Origin: Nemopilema nomurai
Lineage: Eukaryota; Cnidaria; Scyphozoa; Rhizostomeae; Rhizostomatidae
DNA length: 64,000 nt
Assembly (NCBI GenBank): GCA_003864495.1
Contig: ML133365.1
Span: forward strand, 1,619,856-1,683,855
Direction: 5' to 3'
A model generated the notes under the pieces. That model was not told the DNA's origin and made no database searches. It saw nothing but the letters and a program-made list of their open reading frames with translations. Made by a program: the position numbers and the translations under genes. Position 1 is the first letter of the stretch; every line of letters begins with the position of its first letter. Shown here one piece after another: positions 34,044 to 45,662 of this stretch.

Positions 34044-35101
34044 ATGTCGTCTAGTTCAAGCAGCGACGCGAGTATAACTGAATCAAATAATGCCACTTTA
34101 AATGAATCTAGCGACGAAGAAGGATTTGCAGAGGTTTATGGCGCTGTTTTTATGCCATATCAGTACGAGCCTTTGGCCTCAGACAATACCAATGAATCTG
34201 AAGGAGCTGATGATGCGGGGACTGATCAGGCCGAGGACGAAGATGGCATTAGGCCGTCGCAACTTCGTGATCGATTTGAAAGGAATGTTGCTTTAAATGA
34301 ATGGTAAGTTAATTTTTCTATCAAAATATCATTTCAGAGTCAATTTATATTATTTTCTTTCGACAACACACACAAGGACGAGACTAGCTTCGGATCGGAA
34401 AACGAGTGTCGAATTTGGAAATGCAATGTTTATTATTCTCTTTCTATTTTTGATAGTAATCATCATAGCATTTTCGTTAAGGTGTGCTTGCAACAAATGC
34501 AGTGTTGGAAGGCTAGTTAGTGCTAGGGAGTATCGTTGTTGCCGAGAGGTCCATGCAGCCTATGGAAAAGTGGTTTTTGATGGACTTTCGGACAGTCTAA
34601 GCTGCATTACAGAACACGAAGACTTCAAGGCACTTGTTAACAAAGAAGTGTTAAAAATTCTTGGTCCACTTTTAAAGCAAAAAAATGGAAAGCCATATAA
34701 AAAACGTGCTGGTATATCTGAGAATGAGTAAGTATTTTTAAATTTATAGGGTTAAAGTTTGTTAAAGCAAGACTTAGCTATTCAGAATCTTTTCATCCCA
34801 CACATTTTATTTTTAAAAGACAACTGATTATTTCACATTATATAGTCAAATTTTAAAAATTACCAGAAAAAACTACTCAAAATTAGTTGAAAGACATTTT
34901 GCTGTCTGCTTAGTAACAAAGTGCACTTTTTGCAGATATCTGCGTGCAGTTGCTTACCGAAATCTGGTGAGGTGGATCTTTGGATACCTTGGTTGGGACA
35001 CAGCAAGACCATTAACTGCATGTATATACAATTTTATCAGGGAAAAATATAACACCAACAATCAAAAAACTGGCTACAAAGATTCTGCCCAAAGAGAATA
35101 A
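34044..35101 (+). CDS. P2X7 intracellular (ballast)-domain protein, copy 3 (intact, 3 exons)
   Basis: Exons 34044-34303, 34482-34727 and 34936-35101 join with GT-AG introns in phase to 672 nt, 223 residues plus TAA. The ATG at 34044 is preferred: an upstream in-frame GTG is not a normal eukaryotic start. Residues 1-87 are a Ser-rich then acidic tail (SSSSSSDAS, DEEGFAEVYG, ADDAGTDQAEDEDG), ending NEW. The ballast-like domain follows: CACNKC, EYRCCREV, a CITEHEDF block, then YLRAVAYRNLVRWIFGYLG and ACIYNFIREKY. The paired Cys pattern matches the dinuclear-zinc region of the vertebrate P2X7 cytoplasmic domain. There are no membrane segments. It ends about 160 bases from the stop of a convergent THAP transposase, and both lie within 25-bp inverted repeats. 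The likely role is as a transposon accessory protein (DNA or chromatin binding, or nucleotide sensing), which is inference. Confidence 0.85.
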
Positions 35102-35260
35102 CTTATGCCTATATGTAACAGTTTATAATCAGCGCTTATATAATATCTTAGCATGTTCATTTCAAAATTTAAATATGTAATCTGAACATGGATTAATATG
35201 AATTAGTACTCTATTTCAAAATTAACATAATAATTGTTTGTATATATATATATATTTAGA

Positions 35261-38200
35261 CTAAATTATTTGCTGACATTTTTGCTTAGAGTGCCCAAGC
35301 ATAGTTCCTCCACATCTTCTACAGTGACCAGTTTTTCTGGTTTTCCTCTTCTCTGTTCCTCTGGCCTTTTTTGCCTCCTGCTCCATCATGGTCTTTTGCT
35401 GTTGAGCTAAAAAGTGATAATATTATTGTCATGATGTTAGTTTAATATTTTTTATAATTTGCATAACTTTTTCATGAAATTCAAGGGACACCCTTAATCT
35501 TTTTGGCAAAACATTAATCAAATTTCCGAAAAAAAAGAATAAGCTTGCATCACTTACCCCAATAGTTATTATATAATTGGACTTATAAGCAAAGTGCAAA
35601 TAATTAGCAAAGTATTTGATGGAGAAACTCCCAAAATAACATTACCTGGTGGATTCAATGTTGTAATCACAAAGGATCTTTTCCTGAACTTCTCCTTTGC
35701 TTCTTCCTTTGAAATACGACTCTCAAATTGTGAGTTCAGTGGCTTTGGTGCAATTGAGGTATGTTGTGCCAAGATAGTGGTCATTTCTTCTTTTGAAATT
35801 GAAACCAAGATCTGGCGAAGGGTTCTGACGTACTCTTGAAGTAAATGAAATAAGTGTTATGCTAAATATCAAACAAAATATATATATTGGAAGTCTCTAA
35901 AACCTGGTCGAAGATTAAACCTTATTAAAACTTACCATATGTTGGTGGAACAGGGACTGGTTTAACAACTTCTTCTCCGAGCTTGTATTTGGGAAACGAA
36001 ACTCCCAGTATGTCCTGACCATCATCAGTTTTCATGGTCTCTCTTGACAGATTCTCATTAAAATGACAAATAGCGAGTATGTGTCTAAGCAAATAGAGAA
36101 AACATTTCAGAAATGGAATGGATGAGAGCTCTGATTGAAGGTTTTCATATTATTCAGCAATGCAATATTTATTGAAAAAACATTAGTTTCCATATGTTGG
36201 CAGCATTATGTCTAGAAATCACTTTTACCTACCTAACAACTCTTAATCACTCAAGTAACAAATAAAATTAGAATGGTTTTCCCAACAAGTATCTATTAGC
36301 TGCACCATCTCTAATTTTAAATGTAAATACCTGCATTTGGTTCCAAGCCAATGGTAATGAATCATTTTAGGGTGCCAATGATTGAGTGTGGCATGAAAGG
36401 CTTCCAAACAACTTGTCTGAGCATCACTTGAAATACTTCTTATATCGTTTAGAAGTCTAGTGTCAAGCAGTATAGCTTTCAATTTGTCAAATGCAGTAGT
36501 TCCTGAAATAAGAAAAGCAAACAATACCTTTAAGAAAGTTTTCAGACTTTTAATTCTTGTGCAGAAACTTTTATCTGTACTTTGCATTAACTCTTGGAAC
36601 AAACAATATTTGCTAATATGAGGATCCAACACTTGAATTCTAACTGACTAAGGGTACCATAAACCTATGTATATCTGGAGAGAGGGTGGATCTGTGGCCT
36701 TGACATGTAACTACCAAATGAAAGTTATTTCATTGCCAGATAGTCTAAATACTTTTTGTAGGCATGATGTTTTCTCTCACATACCATTTTTAATCCATTT
36801 CCTTTTTTGATCCAATGTTTGGTGGATGCAGGTACTGAATAATGGATCCTCGTGAGTGTGTATGTCTTGTATGTGGTTAATTATTGATTTCCACTTTGCA
36901 ATGATCAATTGGCTAAAACCTTGTTTTGATGATGTTGCACACCAGTATAAATGGTTACGAATGGTTGCAGTCCATTTGTTAATAATTTGGCAGTTACTTT
37001 CATTCCCAGCCTTCATTAACTTTTTTGTTAGAGTCCTGGCAATATGCCAGATATCAAAATAATGCTTAATAGCTGGATGTTCCTCTCTCAACCATTTCGC
37101 AACACCTCTGTGTCTATCTGACACAAACTGCGACACAGGAACCTCAGAATTAATGCATTTCTGGATTGACCTTTGAAGTCCAAGTAATTCCATTTGTTGG
37201 GAAGAATTTCCTTTTGTTTCATTAGCCTGAAATTTAAAAGTACATGTAAGCTTGAAGTTTGATTGGTGTAGTGTACTTGGTTTATCTACTGAAAAGAGCT
37301 TCAAATTTACCTGCATTGTTTATATAAATTTTTGTTTTATTAATTGACATAACCTTGAAAAAGAGTTAATCATAGTAATTTACCTGAACAAGTTCAAAGT
37401 CAACAATCTTTTTCAAATTCGTGCAGAAAATTGTGTAAGCACCATATTTTGCAGAGTGCCCCATTGAATCAAAACGTGCATCACCACAAATTGTCACTTC
37501 CTTTTTGCATTTCATCTCTTCTGTCAAGAACGTTTTGTAATTTGCCCAATGATGTAGGACAGCAGGAAACAGAAATTCGCGCTGATGCAGAAAGTAGGTC
37601 CTTGCTTTGTAGGCTGCTAATCCCATATGCTTAAATAGCACAAGGATTTTGCTTATCGAGGCACCAGCAGTTAGTATGCCAAAACTGAGCAGAACATTTC
37701 CTGCGGGATAACGTCCAAGCATGAATGGCTGCGATTGCCAAGTAAATGACTTCTTTCCACATTGATCACAGTTTTGATTCACAGTTACCATGGTGCCATT
37801 TTTGACCAATTCAACATCAGGTTTGCCAACTTTGCACTTGAAGCAGAACATTGAAAATAGTTGCATCAGCATACTGCAAAACACAATGAACTTGGGCTCT
37901 TCTGCCACTGGCGTTTTCAGATCAAATCTAAAAAGTGATGCAGTGAAAAAGTTTAACCAGCAGAATATGAACTAGTTCTGATTTTTGACAGTTTTCAGCA
38001 TTTTTGTTCTTTAGATCAATCATCTATGGCTTCAATTGGTTGAGTGCATAAGAATAGGATTGATTCAGTTTGTCATTCTGGGAAAAATTGTTATGTGCTG
38101 CAAATGGACATTTTTCGTATCTTTTCTTTTGCTAATGCTTCAACAAGAACTGAGTAAGTTAAAAAAGGTACAAAATATTTTTGCAAAAATAACATACTTT

Positions 38201-40006
38201 ACGCGGTTTGATTGGATGTTTTTTCTTTCATCAAAATCACCACTTTTGTCATCCATATCATCATCATCATCATCATCATCCATGCCCTCATCCTCGCTTT
38301 CACCGGAAGATTCATCGGATATGCCAAAATCAGATTCTTCATAGTTTTGCTCTTCGTCTTTTTCTGTTCCAAAGTCAACTTCGTCATTTTCTAGGTCTTT
38401 TGCTTTCAGCAATTTGTTGTACTTCTGTTCAGAAATTAAAATATTGTTAAAAAGTTTCTGAATAGATTCAATTATTCTACATAGAAAGTTTTTTTATTGT
38501 TATATCGACTTTTTGAAAACAACAGTTTTCCTAAGTGCTTGCTTGTCGAGCTTCTCTCCTATCATGTTCTGAAATTACAAGAAACTCCTGTCGTCTAAAA
38601 ATTTGTACGTACATTCTTCAATTCTTTGTTTTTGTTGAGCAGCTTTTTAACACGTGTGGCAATTCTTTTGTATTTTCTGAACAACAGGATCCTTTTTTTC
38701 TTGCTTCTCTTACATCCCGAACAGTTTAAATTAACTGCACAGTATACGTCTCTTGTTGCAGGAAGCGGGTCAAAATCTGCTTCAGGGAGTACCATTTCCA
38801 GATCATTTTCCGTCTCAACCGGCTCGGCTTCATTGCATTCCGTAGATTTTCTGTGGGGAAATCTTTGGAGCACGCTTCTTTTACAATCTGTTGATAGTTA
38901 TGATCGAGTTAATATTTCAACTAAACAGGCACAGAAATACAGGATACAATCGCTAAAACAAACCAGTTTCCAAGGCCTGTGCCCCCTAGTAATATGGTAG
39001 GATATATAATAATTCTATTCTTAATTTCTATTCTGACAAGTCTTTTAGTAATGGTCGCACCCATTTATTTGCGTCATCGGCAGGGGCGTCGAGAGGGGGG
39101 TTAGGAGGGGCAAAGGGTTCGGGGCCCGTGCTCTGATGGGGCCCATAACAATGTAATAAGATCTATTCACAATGAAAAAGCTACTGTTTCAGCTACTTAT
39201 ATGAAATCAACGCCTGTAAGTTTATCACAGAGAAGCTATACCAACATGTCCTTGATTCATATAAAGTTTTTTTGCACATTCTTGTAAAAATCCTTAAAAA
39301 ACTTTTCAACAATTGTACCTAAAAAGGGCGTTTCCCGTGTTCTTCGGGAGACTTAAAGACGTGGCCACAGAAAAATTTTGGGGGGGGGGCAGTTTTGTAG
39401 ATCACCCCTAGGTCCGAGCCAGTTGTCGACGGCCCTGGTCATCGGACAATGCCCCCCTTCCCCCCTGTGGCAACAATTTAGTTTCGTCAGTGATGCCTAG
39501 AGACAAAGACTTCCTAGAATTCTAAAAAAATTATTGGCCGATCTAGAACAACGAGAAAATTAATTAAATGAACTAATGTAACCTGATGATAAAATGAAGA
39601 ATAAAATAAATAAAATTGCACTTGCCATTCGTTTTTCTCTGCAACTTGGTTCTCCCGAATTCAGCGCTTTAGACGATACATGGTCATAAATGGTCGGTAC
39701 TGCATCGCGATTGAGAAATCGTTTTGTATTCTCAGTATCAAAACCTGGAAGACTCATAGCCGCTCCGCGTGTATATGATGCATTTGTAAAATGGCTCGAG
39801 CATAAAAAAGGCCCGGCTGTATAGGCTGATGGGTCGAAATCAATGCGATATCGTCGAACAAAATTCGTCCATTCTTTGCGAACTGCAGGATTTTTAGGAA
39901 AACGGTGCAATGAAACTCCCGGAATCTGAGTACTGTTCTTGCAAGATTCTTTGTTTGGTAAGCCAGCACAACAATATTTTCCACCTCTAGAACTTTGTTT
40001 TTCCAT
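35261..40006 (-). CDS. THAP-domain DDE transposase, Kolobok-like (copy 3, best preserved)
   Basis: Exon order from the 5' end: THAP exon (40006 to about 39625; KYCCAGLPNKESCKN, then FLCSSHFTNASY); an exon with CSGCKRSKKKR (about 38600-38855); an acidic Asp-run exon (about 38205-38428); the Cys-rich/D1 exon 37384-37927 (CFKCKVGK, CDQCGKK, RYPAGNVLLSF, GDARFDSMGHSAKYG); the D2 exon 36785-37226 (FVSDRHRGVAKW, HYFDIWHIART); the Glu exon 36331-36503 (SCLEAFHATLNHWHPKM); 35936-36084 (HFNENLSRE); 35646-35834; and a last exon 35261-35406 with zinc knuckle CRRCGGTMLGHSKQKC. Junctions from 37927 downwards are GT-AG and phase-consistent with no stop. The THAP exon may use a GC donor (ATG|GCAAGT). Asp, Asp and Glu are all present, so it may encode an active enzyme. 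Superfamily assignment is by recalled motif resemblance to Kolobok. Confidence 0.8.
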
Positions 40007-40504
40007 GTCAAATTGTCCACAGCTAAACCTATTTGCTCGAGTAGTAAATCTCCTTACATTATCCTAGAAACCTTTATTTCACAATGTTGGAAATGACGGG
40101 ATATCCTCATTTTTATATGTAAGTTGTTGTGTGAAAACGTTTCAATGACGTAAGCAAAGTACTAGAAAACAGCGGGAACGAACAACTTTACGTTACGTCA
40201 GTATAGGGGTTGGGCTCTTTAGATGTAAATTAAAATAAATCTGAAAACAAAGCGAAAAATGTTTTTAACACGCAATGTTTGTTTACGAAGAAATAGCTAC
40301 CTTTCAAGCCCTGACTCAATATTAGGTTGATCGATAACTTTTCACATCGATGAGGTGTTGTTATTAGTCGACGGACGGTAAGTTTCCGTTTTAAAAAGTA
40401 TATTTGGGTATATGGGCACTTTGGAACCTAAAGTTCAGGAAACAAAGCTTATTTGATGGTGGGTGTAGTCGTATTAACGACATGTTTGCTGCGTAGGCAA
40501 TGAG

Positions 40505-40529
40505 AATGTGTCAAACACTTTACGTCACA
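40505..40529 (-). repeat. Right 25-bp inverted repeat
   Basis: Perfect reverse complement of 33972-33996. It lies about 500 bases outside the THAP start codon of the transposase. Confidence 0.8.
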
Positions 40530-40649
40530 GGAAACTAGGGCAGAGCGGTTTGACCGCGTTTGAAGTAGGCCACATTTTGAAGTTCGTAGTGCAGCAAAAT
40601 CGAGGCTTTGGAGTGAATTATCAGAATAAACGCGATTAAAGTTTAGCAA

Positions 40650-42234
40650 ATGGATACTACAGTAGGAAAGAGCAAAGTGAGTTCTATCGATTAGGTTAAA
40701 ATCATTTTTCGATTCATAATACCTTTAAGGTAATAGTTAAGAAAAACGCAAAACAACGACGAGAATCCAATGTTGTATAATAGAATTTTAGATAAAATTT
40801 ATACTAATATGTCGCTCCGGCATACAGAGCTTGATCAGAGTGAATAGAATCTGGACATATGAACTTTACTATGAACAGCTATTTTCTATAAATTCGTCGC
40901 AACAAATTTTTGTTTAATAAAAATAACCCCTTGTCAAAATGGTCATTCAATGTTGCAGTTTGCTGAATGCATACTCAGAAACGAAGAGCCAAACTTTTCA
41001 ACGACAAAGCATGATTTGGCAAGTTGCCGGAGAGAAATTGCAGAGATTTTGATCAGGTCCACAGGTAGAGCCAAAATTGCAATAAATTTATAGTTTTAAA
41101 AAAAAATTATAATTTGCCATTTTGGACGCTACGTTGCATCATTTTAAAAAGCAGGTATGACCTACAAAAATGCAGTTTGACAAATGCAGAAACGAGTGAT
41201 GGTTTCATTAGCTACATTTCAAAAGCTCAGTTTTTTAGCTAGAAATGAAAAAAAAACAGTTTCTGAGCAGCGAATGTAGGTGAAGAAACATCACTCTTTT
41301 GTGCTTGTACAGCTTCAGTGTTGCTATGGTTATTCGGATTTAGCAATTGCAGACTGTAATTGTAGCTTATTTTTATAGATTCAGAGCGCACAAGATGGTG
41401 CAGTGTGTGTGGATTGTATGAAGGTGACGATAAAATTGTATGTATGATTTGAATGTTCTTCAAAGCAATTTAAAGGTTCAAATTTAAAAATTTAGTATCA
41501 GTAACTTTTTATCATTTAGAATTGTTAAAAGTTCGAATAAAATTTTGCATAAAATGTTCCTTTGGCTTGAAAGCCTTCACATGCCTTTTATACAGAAAAA
41601 GTCCTTTACAAAATATTATTTCAGCCCTAAAGCCTATCAACTATAACTTTTTCTATAATGATGTCAAGATGCCATGAATTTTTTTACAGCTCTTTCTCGT
41701 GTTTCGTGCCATCGCTGGCTACATTTCAAATGCAAAGGAGATAAACAGCTGGAACTTGAGCAACACTTTGAGTGCGAGTCATGTATTGCAGCTTTAATAT
41801 TCGTCACAAACAACAAAACGGAAACCTCCCAAACACCTGGGATCCCCACCTGTGCGTCCACACCAACGAAAGAAAGGGCAAAAGAAAAAGAAGTCTTAAA
41901 ATCGAAACCAAAATACCAATTTCAACTCATAAAAGTTGACAGCCAAACATGGGTCAGAAGGTGCGAAACATGCAAGGCTCCATTCAAGGAAAGCAACAAT
42001 GTCAAGCAGCGGTTCATGGTTGGACACTATGGTTCACGGCCGTTTTTCTCATCCAAAAATATGTCTTGGCACCACGGAACAAGAAACTACTATTTCTGTG
42101 TCAGGAGAGATTGCCTAAAACAGACAAAGTCTGATATCAAAGGAGAAGACTTGGAAGTTTCTTTGGCAAAGAACTACATTCTTCCTTCGGATATAAAAGA
42201 ATTTGAGAAGAATGGATTATTAATCACCGTTTAA
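40650..42234 (+). CDS. PHD-finger protein A with a novel-looking C-terminal Cys module
   Basis: Four exons: about 40650-40676 (MDTTVGKSK, donor GTGAGT), 40955-41065 (FAECILRNEEPNFSTTKHD, ending phase 1), 41379-about 41440 (TRWCSVCGLYEGDDKI) and 41691-42234. Exons 3 and 4 build a PHD-type zinc finger: CSVC, then CHRWLHFKC and FECESC. The third ligand is not clear, because exon 4 reads RVSCHRW where paralogue B has ACSCFQW; the exon 3-4 phase is also ambiguous. The C-terminal half is separate: RRCETCKAPFKES, MVGHYGSRPF and RNYYFCVRRDCLKQ, a four-Cys module repeated in paralogue B at 52982-53206. PHD fingers read histone-tail methylation. It starts about 120 bases right of the 25-bp inverted repeat. 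Whether this is a host gene or part of an element is unresolved. Confidence 0.6.
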
Positions 42235-43451
42235 AATTTGGAATTCGTTTAAAATTTCAATTTCGTTCATGTTTAAAGAGGATCAACGAAGACGAAGCTA
42301 CTTTTGAATTTATAAAAAGGCAACCTATTATAGTAAAACTATCCTTTCCTATGAGACATTCCATATGATAATGCATTTTGATAGAGTTAAGTTGAAATAC
42401 AATGCGAATTGATTTATCTTCCAAAACAGCAAGATTTTGCTTCGTTGACATTCTTTAAAACTACAGCAGTCATTTTGTACAGTATAGCCAAATTTCAACA
42501 CTTTTGAACAACTTGAACCTAACAACGGTGGTGCTCCTGCACCCATAATTTGTCAAATTTGCGCAATTTTTTGTAGTTTTAGAAAGAGACATGCCCAAAT
42601 GGAAACTTAGAAATGCATGTTAACTTCAAATGCTTTCTTACCCCTTCTATCAAACCAGAGTTCGGAAACACCAGAATGCAAAAACATCCAGACGTCTAAT
42701 TATCAGCACTATTCTGCTTTCTTTGATAACTTTGGCTTTAGAACCAACCAGTGTAAGAAGTTATATGATGTGGAATACTTATATATGATTATACGATAAT
42801 TCATGTTATAACAGTCTTTCTTTTCCATCCGAGTTACGGCTTTATTCAAATTGATACCTGTCACTCTATCATATGAACGAGGCCTCGAAGAAACAAATAT
42901 AGGAAAATTATAGATTATTCAAAAAAACGCCATTATTTTATTAGAATTTGCTTTCATTTTTCCTCAAGGGACTGAAATGAATTTGGTGGTATGCCATTTA
43001 CAGCAGATAAAATGCCATTTACAGCAATTTCATGTAACCAGTGGCGTAAGGAGGCATCCCATATGGGCCCTCAGGAAAAACGCTAAGACTGCCCCATACT
43101 TATCACGGATTTATGCTGTACCTTCCTCTCTTACAAAATAAATATGAATCAAGTCTCTTACGTTTCTCGACAACTTTTGTAATCAAGCAATCAAAAGAAA
43201 ATGCTTAGTTTTCCTTCAACTTCAACGATAATTTCTACGATTGCAGGGTTTTCTAAGGTCGCATTGCCATAACGTGTGTTGCTGAGCATTGCTTCCAGAG
43301 AATAAATTGAAACCAGTCAGAGAAACTTGAAGCAACATTTATGCAATCAAAATTTGGAAAGGAATCAGATATTTTGATGACATTTAAATTATTGTCCACT
43401 TGTATGAATGTTTTAAAAGAGAAAAATCAATTGTTCATAGACTATTTTATG
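42235..43451. other. Non-coding stretch
   Basis: No recognisable coding signal. A GTGGCGTAAGGAGGC-type segment at about 43034 may be part of a short interspersed repeat. Nothing else stands out. Confidence 0.4.
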
Positions 43452-43735
43452 GAGGGGACACTTTTGCATAGTGTCATTTTGCGATGCGTTTCGGTCGCCC
43501 CGGACACTTTTGCATACAGTTTTGTTACGCAAAAGTGTCCCCCTTTTGTTTTGTAGAGGGGACACTTTTGCATAGTGTCATTTTGCTATGCGTTTCGGTC
43601 GCCCCGGACACTTTTGCATACAGTTTTGTTATGCAAAAGTGCCCCCTATTGTTTTGTTGAGGGGACACTTTTGCATACTGTCATTTTGCTATGCGTTTCG
43701 GTCCCCCTGGACACATTCGCATGGGGGGACCGAAA
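43452..43735. repeat. About 105-bp tandem repeat with internal palindromy (2.7 copies)
   Basis: GAGGGGACACTTTTGCATA starts at about 43452, 43557 and 43662. Each unit also contains ATGCGTTTCGGTC and the inverted partner TATGCAAAAGTGTCCCC, so single units can fold. A related CATGCAAAAGTGTCCCC is at about 19997. It abuts the left Harbinger TIR. Confidence 0.8.
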
Positions 43736-43748
43736 CGCATATTACACT

Positions 43749-43788
43749 GGCAGTGAAAAGTTTAATGGAAACACTTTCCAGCTGCCAT
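43749..43788 (+). repeat. Left 40-bp TIR of the Harbinger element
   Basis: Perfect inverted match to 50375-50414. A second partial copy of the terminus follows at 43868-43897. Confidence 0.85.
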
Positions 43789-44641
43789 CTCAGTGGCACC
43801 GTAGCTGCCGCTAGAAAGTTGAGCTATGTTCAACTTTTGCCGGCAGTTGCGGTAGCCTTACGGTATAGCCGGCAGTGAAAAGTTTAATGGAAACACTTGC
43901 TAGCAGTACTGGCGATCATTTAATGATTTTCTAATGTCATGTGATATTGTCTCGCCCAATCAAAATTGCTACTTGTTGGCGCCATTGTTTTACTCACAAA
44001 CACATCAAATCAAACATGGCTACTTGCAGCGAACCTGTAGAGGAAAATGAGAAACTGATGAATTGCATCAGAAATTACAGGGTCATATATGACAAGTCCA
44101 GCAAAGGCTACAAAATTCCCCAACAAAAGAGGAATGCCTGGATAGAAATAAGTGTCACATTGGGAATCGGTGTTGAAGAGGCCCAGACACGGTACAAAAG
44201 CATCAGAACAAACTTTTCAAAATATGTTTAACGAATTAAATGCACTCGCTCCGGCGCAGGAAGGAGCGACTTGCCTGAAATAAAAGAAGACTATGAGCAC
44301 TTAAGATGGCTAATTACGCACATCAAGCACAGGGAAAGTGTAAGCAATTTCAGACAGAAAAATGAAGAGGCAGTCTGCAGAAAAGAAGAGGAAGATGTTG
44401 TCAGTTCACGCCCAAATTGCGGTTTCACAGAAAATGGGACTGATGATGAGGAGGTTGAATTAGGTTCCAATTATGATTATAAAGAAGGCAATGATATAAA
44501 TTAAAGGAGCTTCAAAGAGATGGTAGCAGATTTAACAAATTAGCCTGAAGATGAGGAAATTTCCAGCATTTTAGAGGAGCCTTCCTCAACTCGGGGCTCA
44601 AAAAGATCAAGCTCTGTAATTTTTTCACATGCATCAACACC

Positions 44642-44887
44642 ACAATCCTGGCCAAAAGGTTAGTGGACTGGAGAAAAAAAACAACTAAGATTGCAATTTT
44701 ATCCCGAAAATGGTATAGAAACCCCCCACCCCTGCAGCAATGTTGGTTTTTTGGAAAATACCAAAGTATCAGATACCGAAATGAGTAGAAATAAGCATCT
44801 CAACATTGCTTGTGGGGGGTGGGGAGTGTTTCTTTTAAAAAAGGCGGCAATTTGCCAGCCAGTCCACTATCTTTTGGCCAGGATTGT
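44642..44887. repeat. 245-bp MITE, first copy
   Basis: TIRs ACAATCCTGGCCAAAAGGTT + AGTGGACTGG and their inverse CCAGTCCACTATCTTTTGGC + CAGGATTGT. No coding capacity. Copies two and three at 46023-46266 and 47403-47646. Confidence 0.8.
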
Positions 44888-45423
44888 CCGATTTTGAAGG
44901 AAAATGAAAATCCATCATAGCGGTTTATTGGGTATCGGAAAGGGCTATTAGGGGTCTAGAAATGGGCGCCAAATCCTAAAAAACTAGGAAGTCGGTCTTT
45001 TAGAGTAATATGTGTTAAATCTTCATGAAAATTCAAAAATTCAAAATGCTGCACCTGACATAGTAAATCTGAGGAGACGCGGCATGTTTGCCTACATTAA
45101 TAAGATTTATAGTTCTCTGCGCGGTGGGTACATAATTATCATGGGAAATATAGATGTTGGGGTCCTGCCTAGTCAATTAGCTATAAATCATTGGTTGGTA
45201 TGGGTTAAATAGCGTGCGCAACGCGTTTTGCTTCAGACTTTGCTATTTGGCACTATGACGAGAGAATACCTCCGACGAAAGAGAATGGAATGATGGCTGT
45301 TAGGTGGAGAATATTTGAGTTTACCCATCAGATACCAGCAGATGAACAAAAAAACATTCCGAGTTGTCCTCGCTGCTTTGCAGAGCTGATAATGAGCGTA
45401 GCGATGTGTAATTTCCAAATTGT

Positions 45424-45662
45424 CACGAGTTACCAGCGAGTTACCAACGAGTCACCAACGAGTTACCATAACAGGTTACCATTTCTAATAGTGGCTTTAT
45501 ATGGGAAAACCACGAGTTACCATGACTTTTTATATAAATATGAATATTCTATTCATAAAGAAAGTGGTAACTCGTTGGTATCTCGTTCACATCCATACTG
45601 AGCTTTGTAAATGTATAATGTAACTCGTTCGGTAACTCGTTGGTAACTCGTGGTAACTCGTA
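45424..45662. repeat. Nested foldback element with CGAGTTACC repeats (copy 1)
   Basis: The left arm has ACGAGTTACC-type units repeated five to six times (45424-45475). The right arm has the inverse GGTAACTCGTTGGTAACTCG units (45571-45660), around a 90-bp core. The second copy, from the tandem duplication, is at 46804-47044. The clustered 9-10 bp direct repeats in each arm look like subterminal transposase-binding sites. Confidence 0.75.

Larger units (their letters stand above)
33972..40529. mobile_element. Two-gene DNA transposon: P2X7-ballast protein + THAP transposase, with 25-bp inverted repeats
   Basis: 33972-33996 (TGTGACGTAAAGTGTTTGAC then ACATT) and 40505-40529 are perfect reverse complements over 25 bases. 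They enclose exactly two convergent genes: 34044-35101 (+) and 35261-40006 (-). Stops are about 160 bases apart. The left repeat ends 48 bases before the ATG of the first gene; the right repeat lies about 500 bases beyond the THAP start. I see no clear target-site duplication directly outside the repeats, so they might be subterminal and not terminal. The same gene pair recurs at 3.9-11.0 kb and (inverted) at 14.7-16.8 kb. Confidence 0.65.

Noticed and set aside
38199..38450. Overlapping frames rich in Met, Ile, Asp or His
   Set aside because: Shadows of one GAT/ATC run. Only the Asp-rich minus-strand frame, which continues the THAP transposase, is kept.
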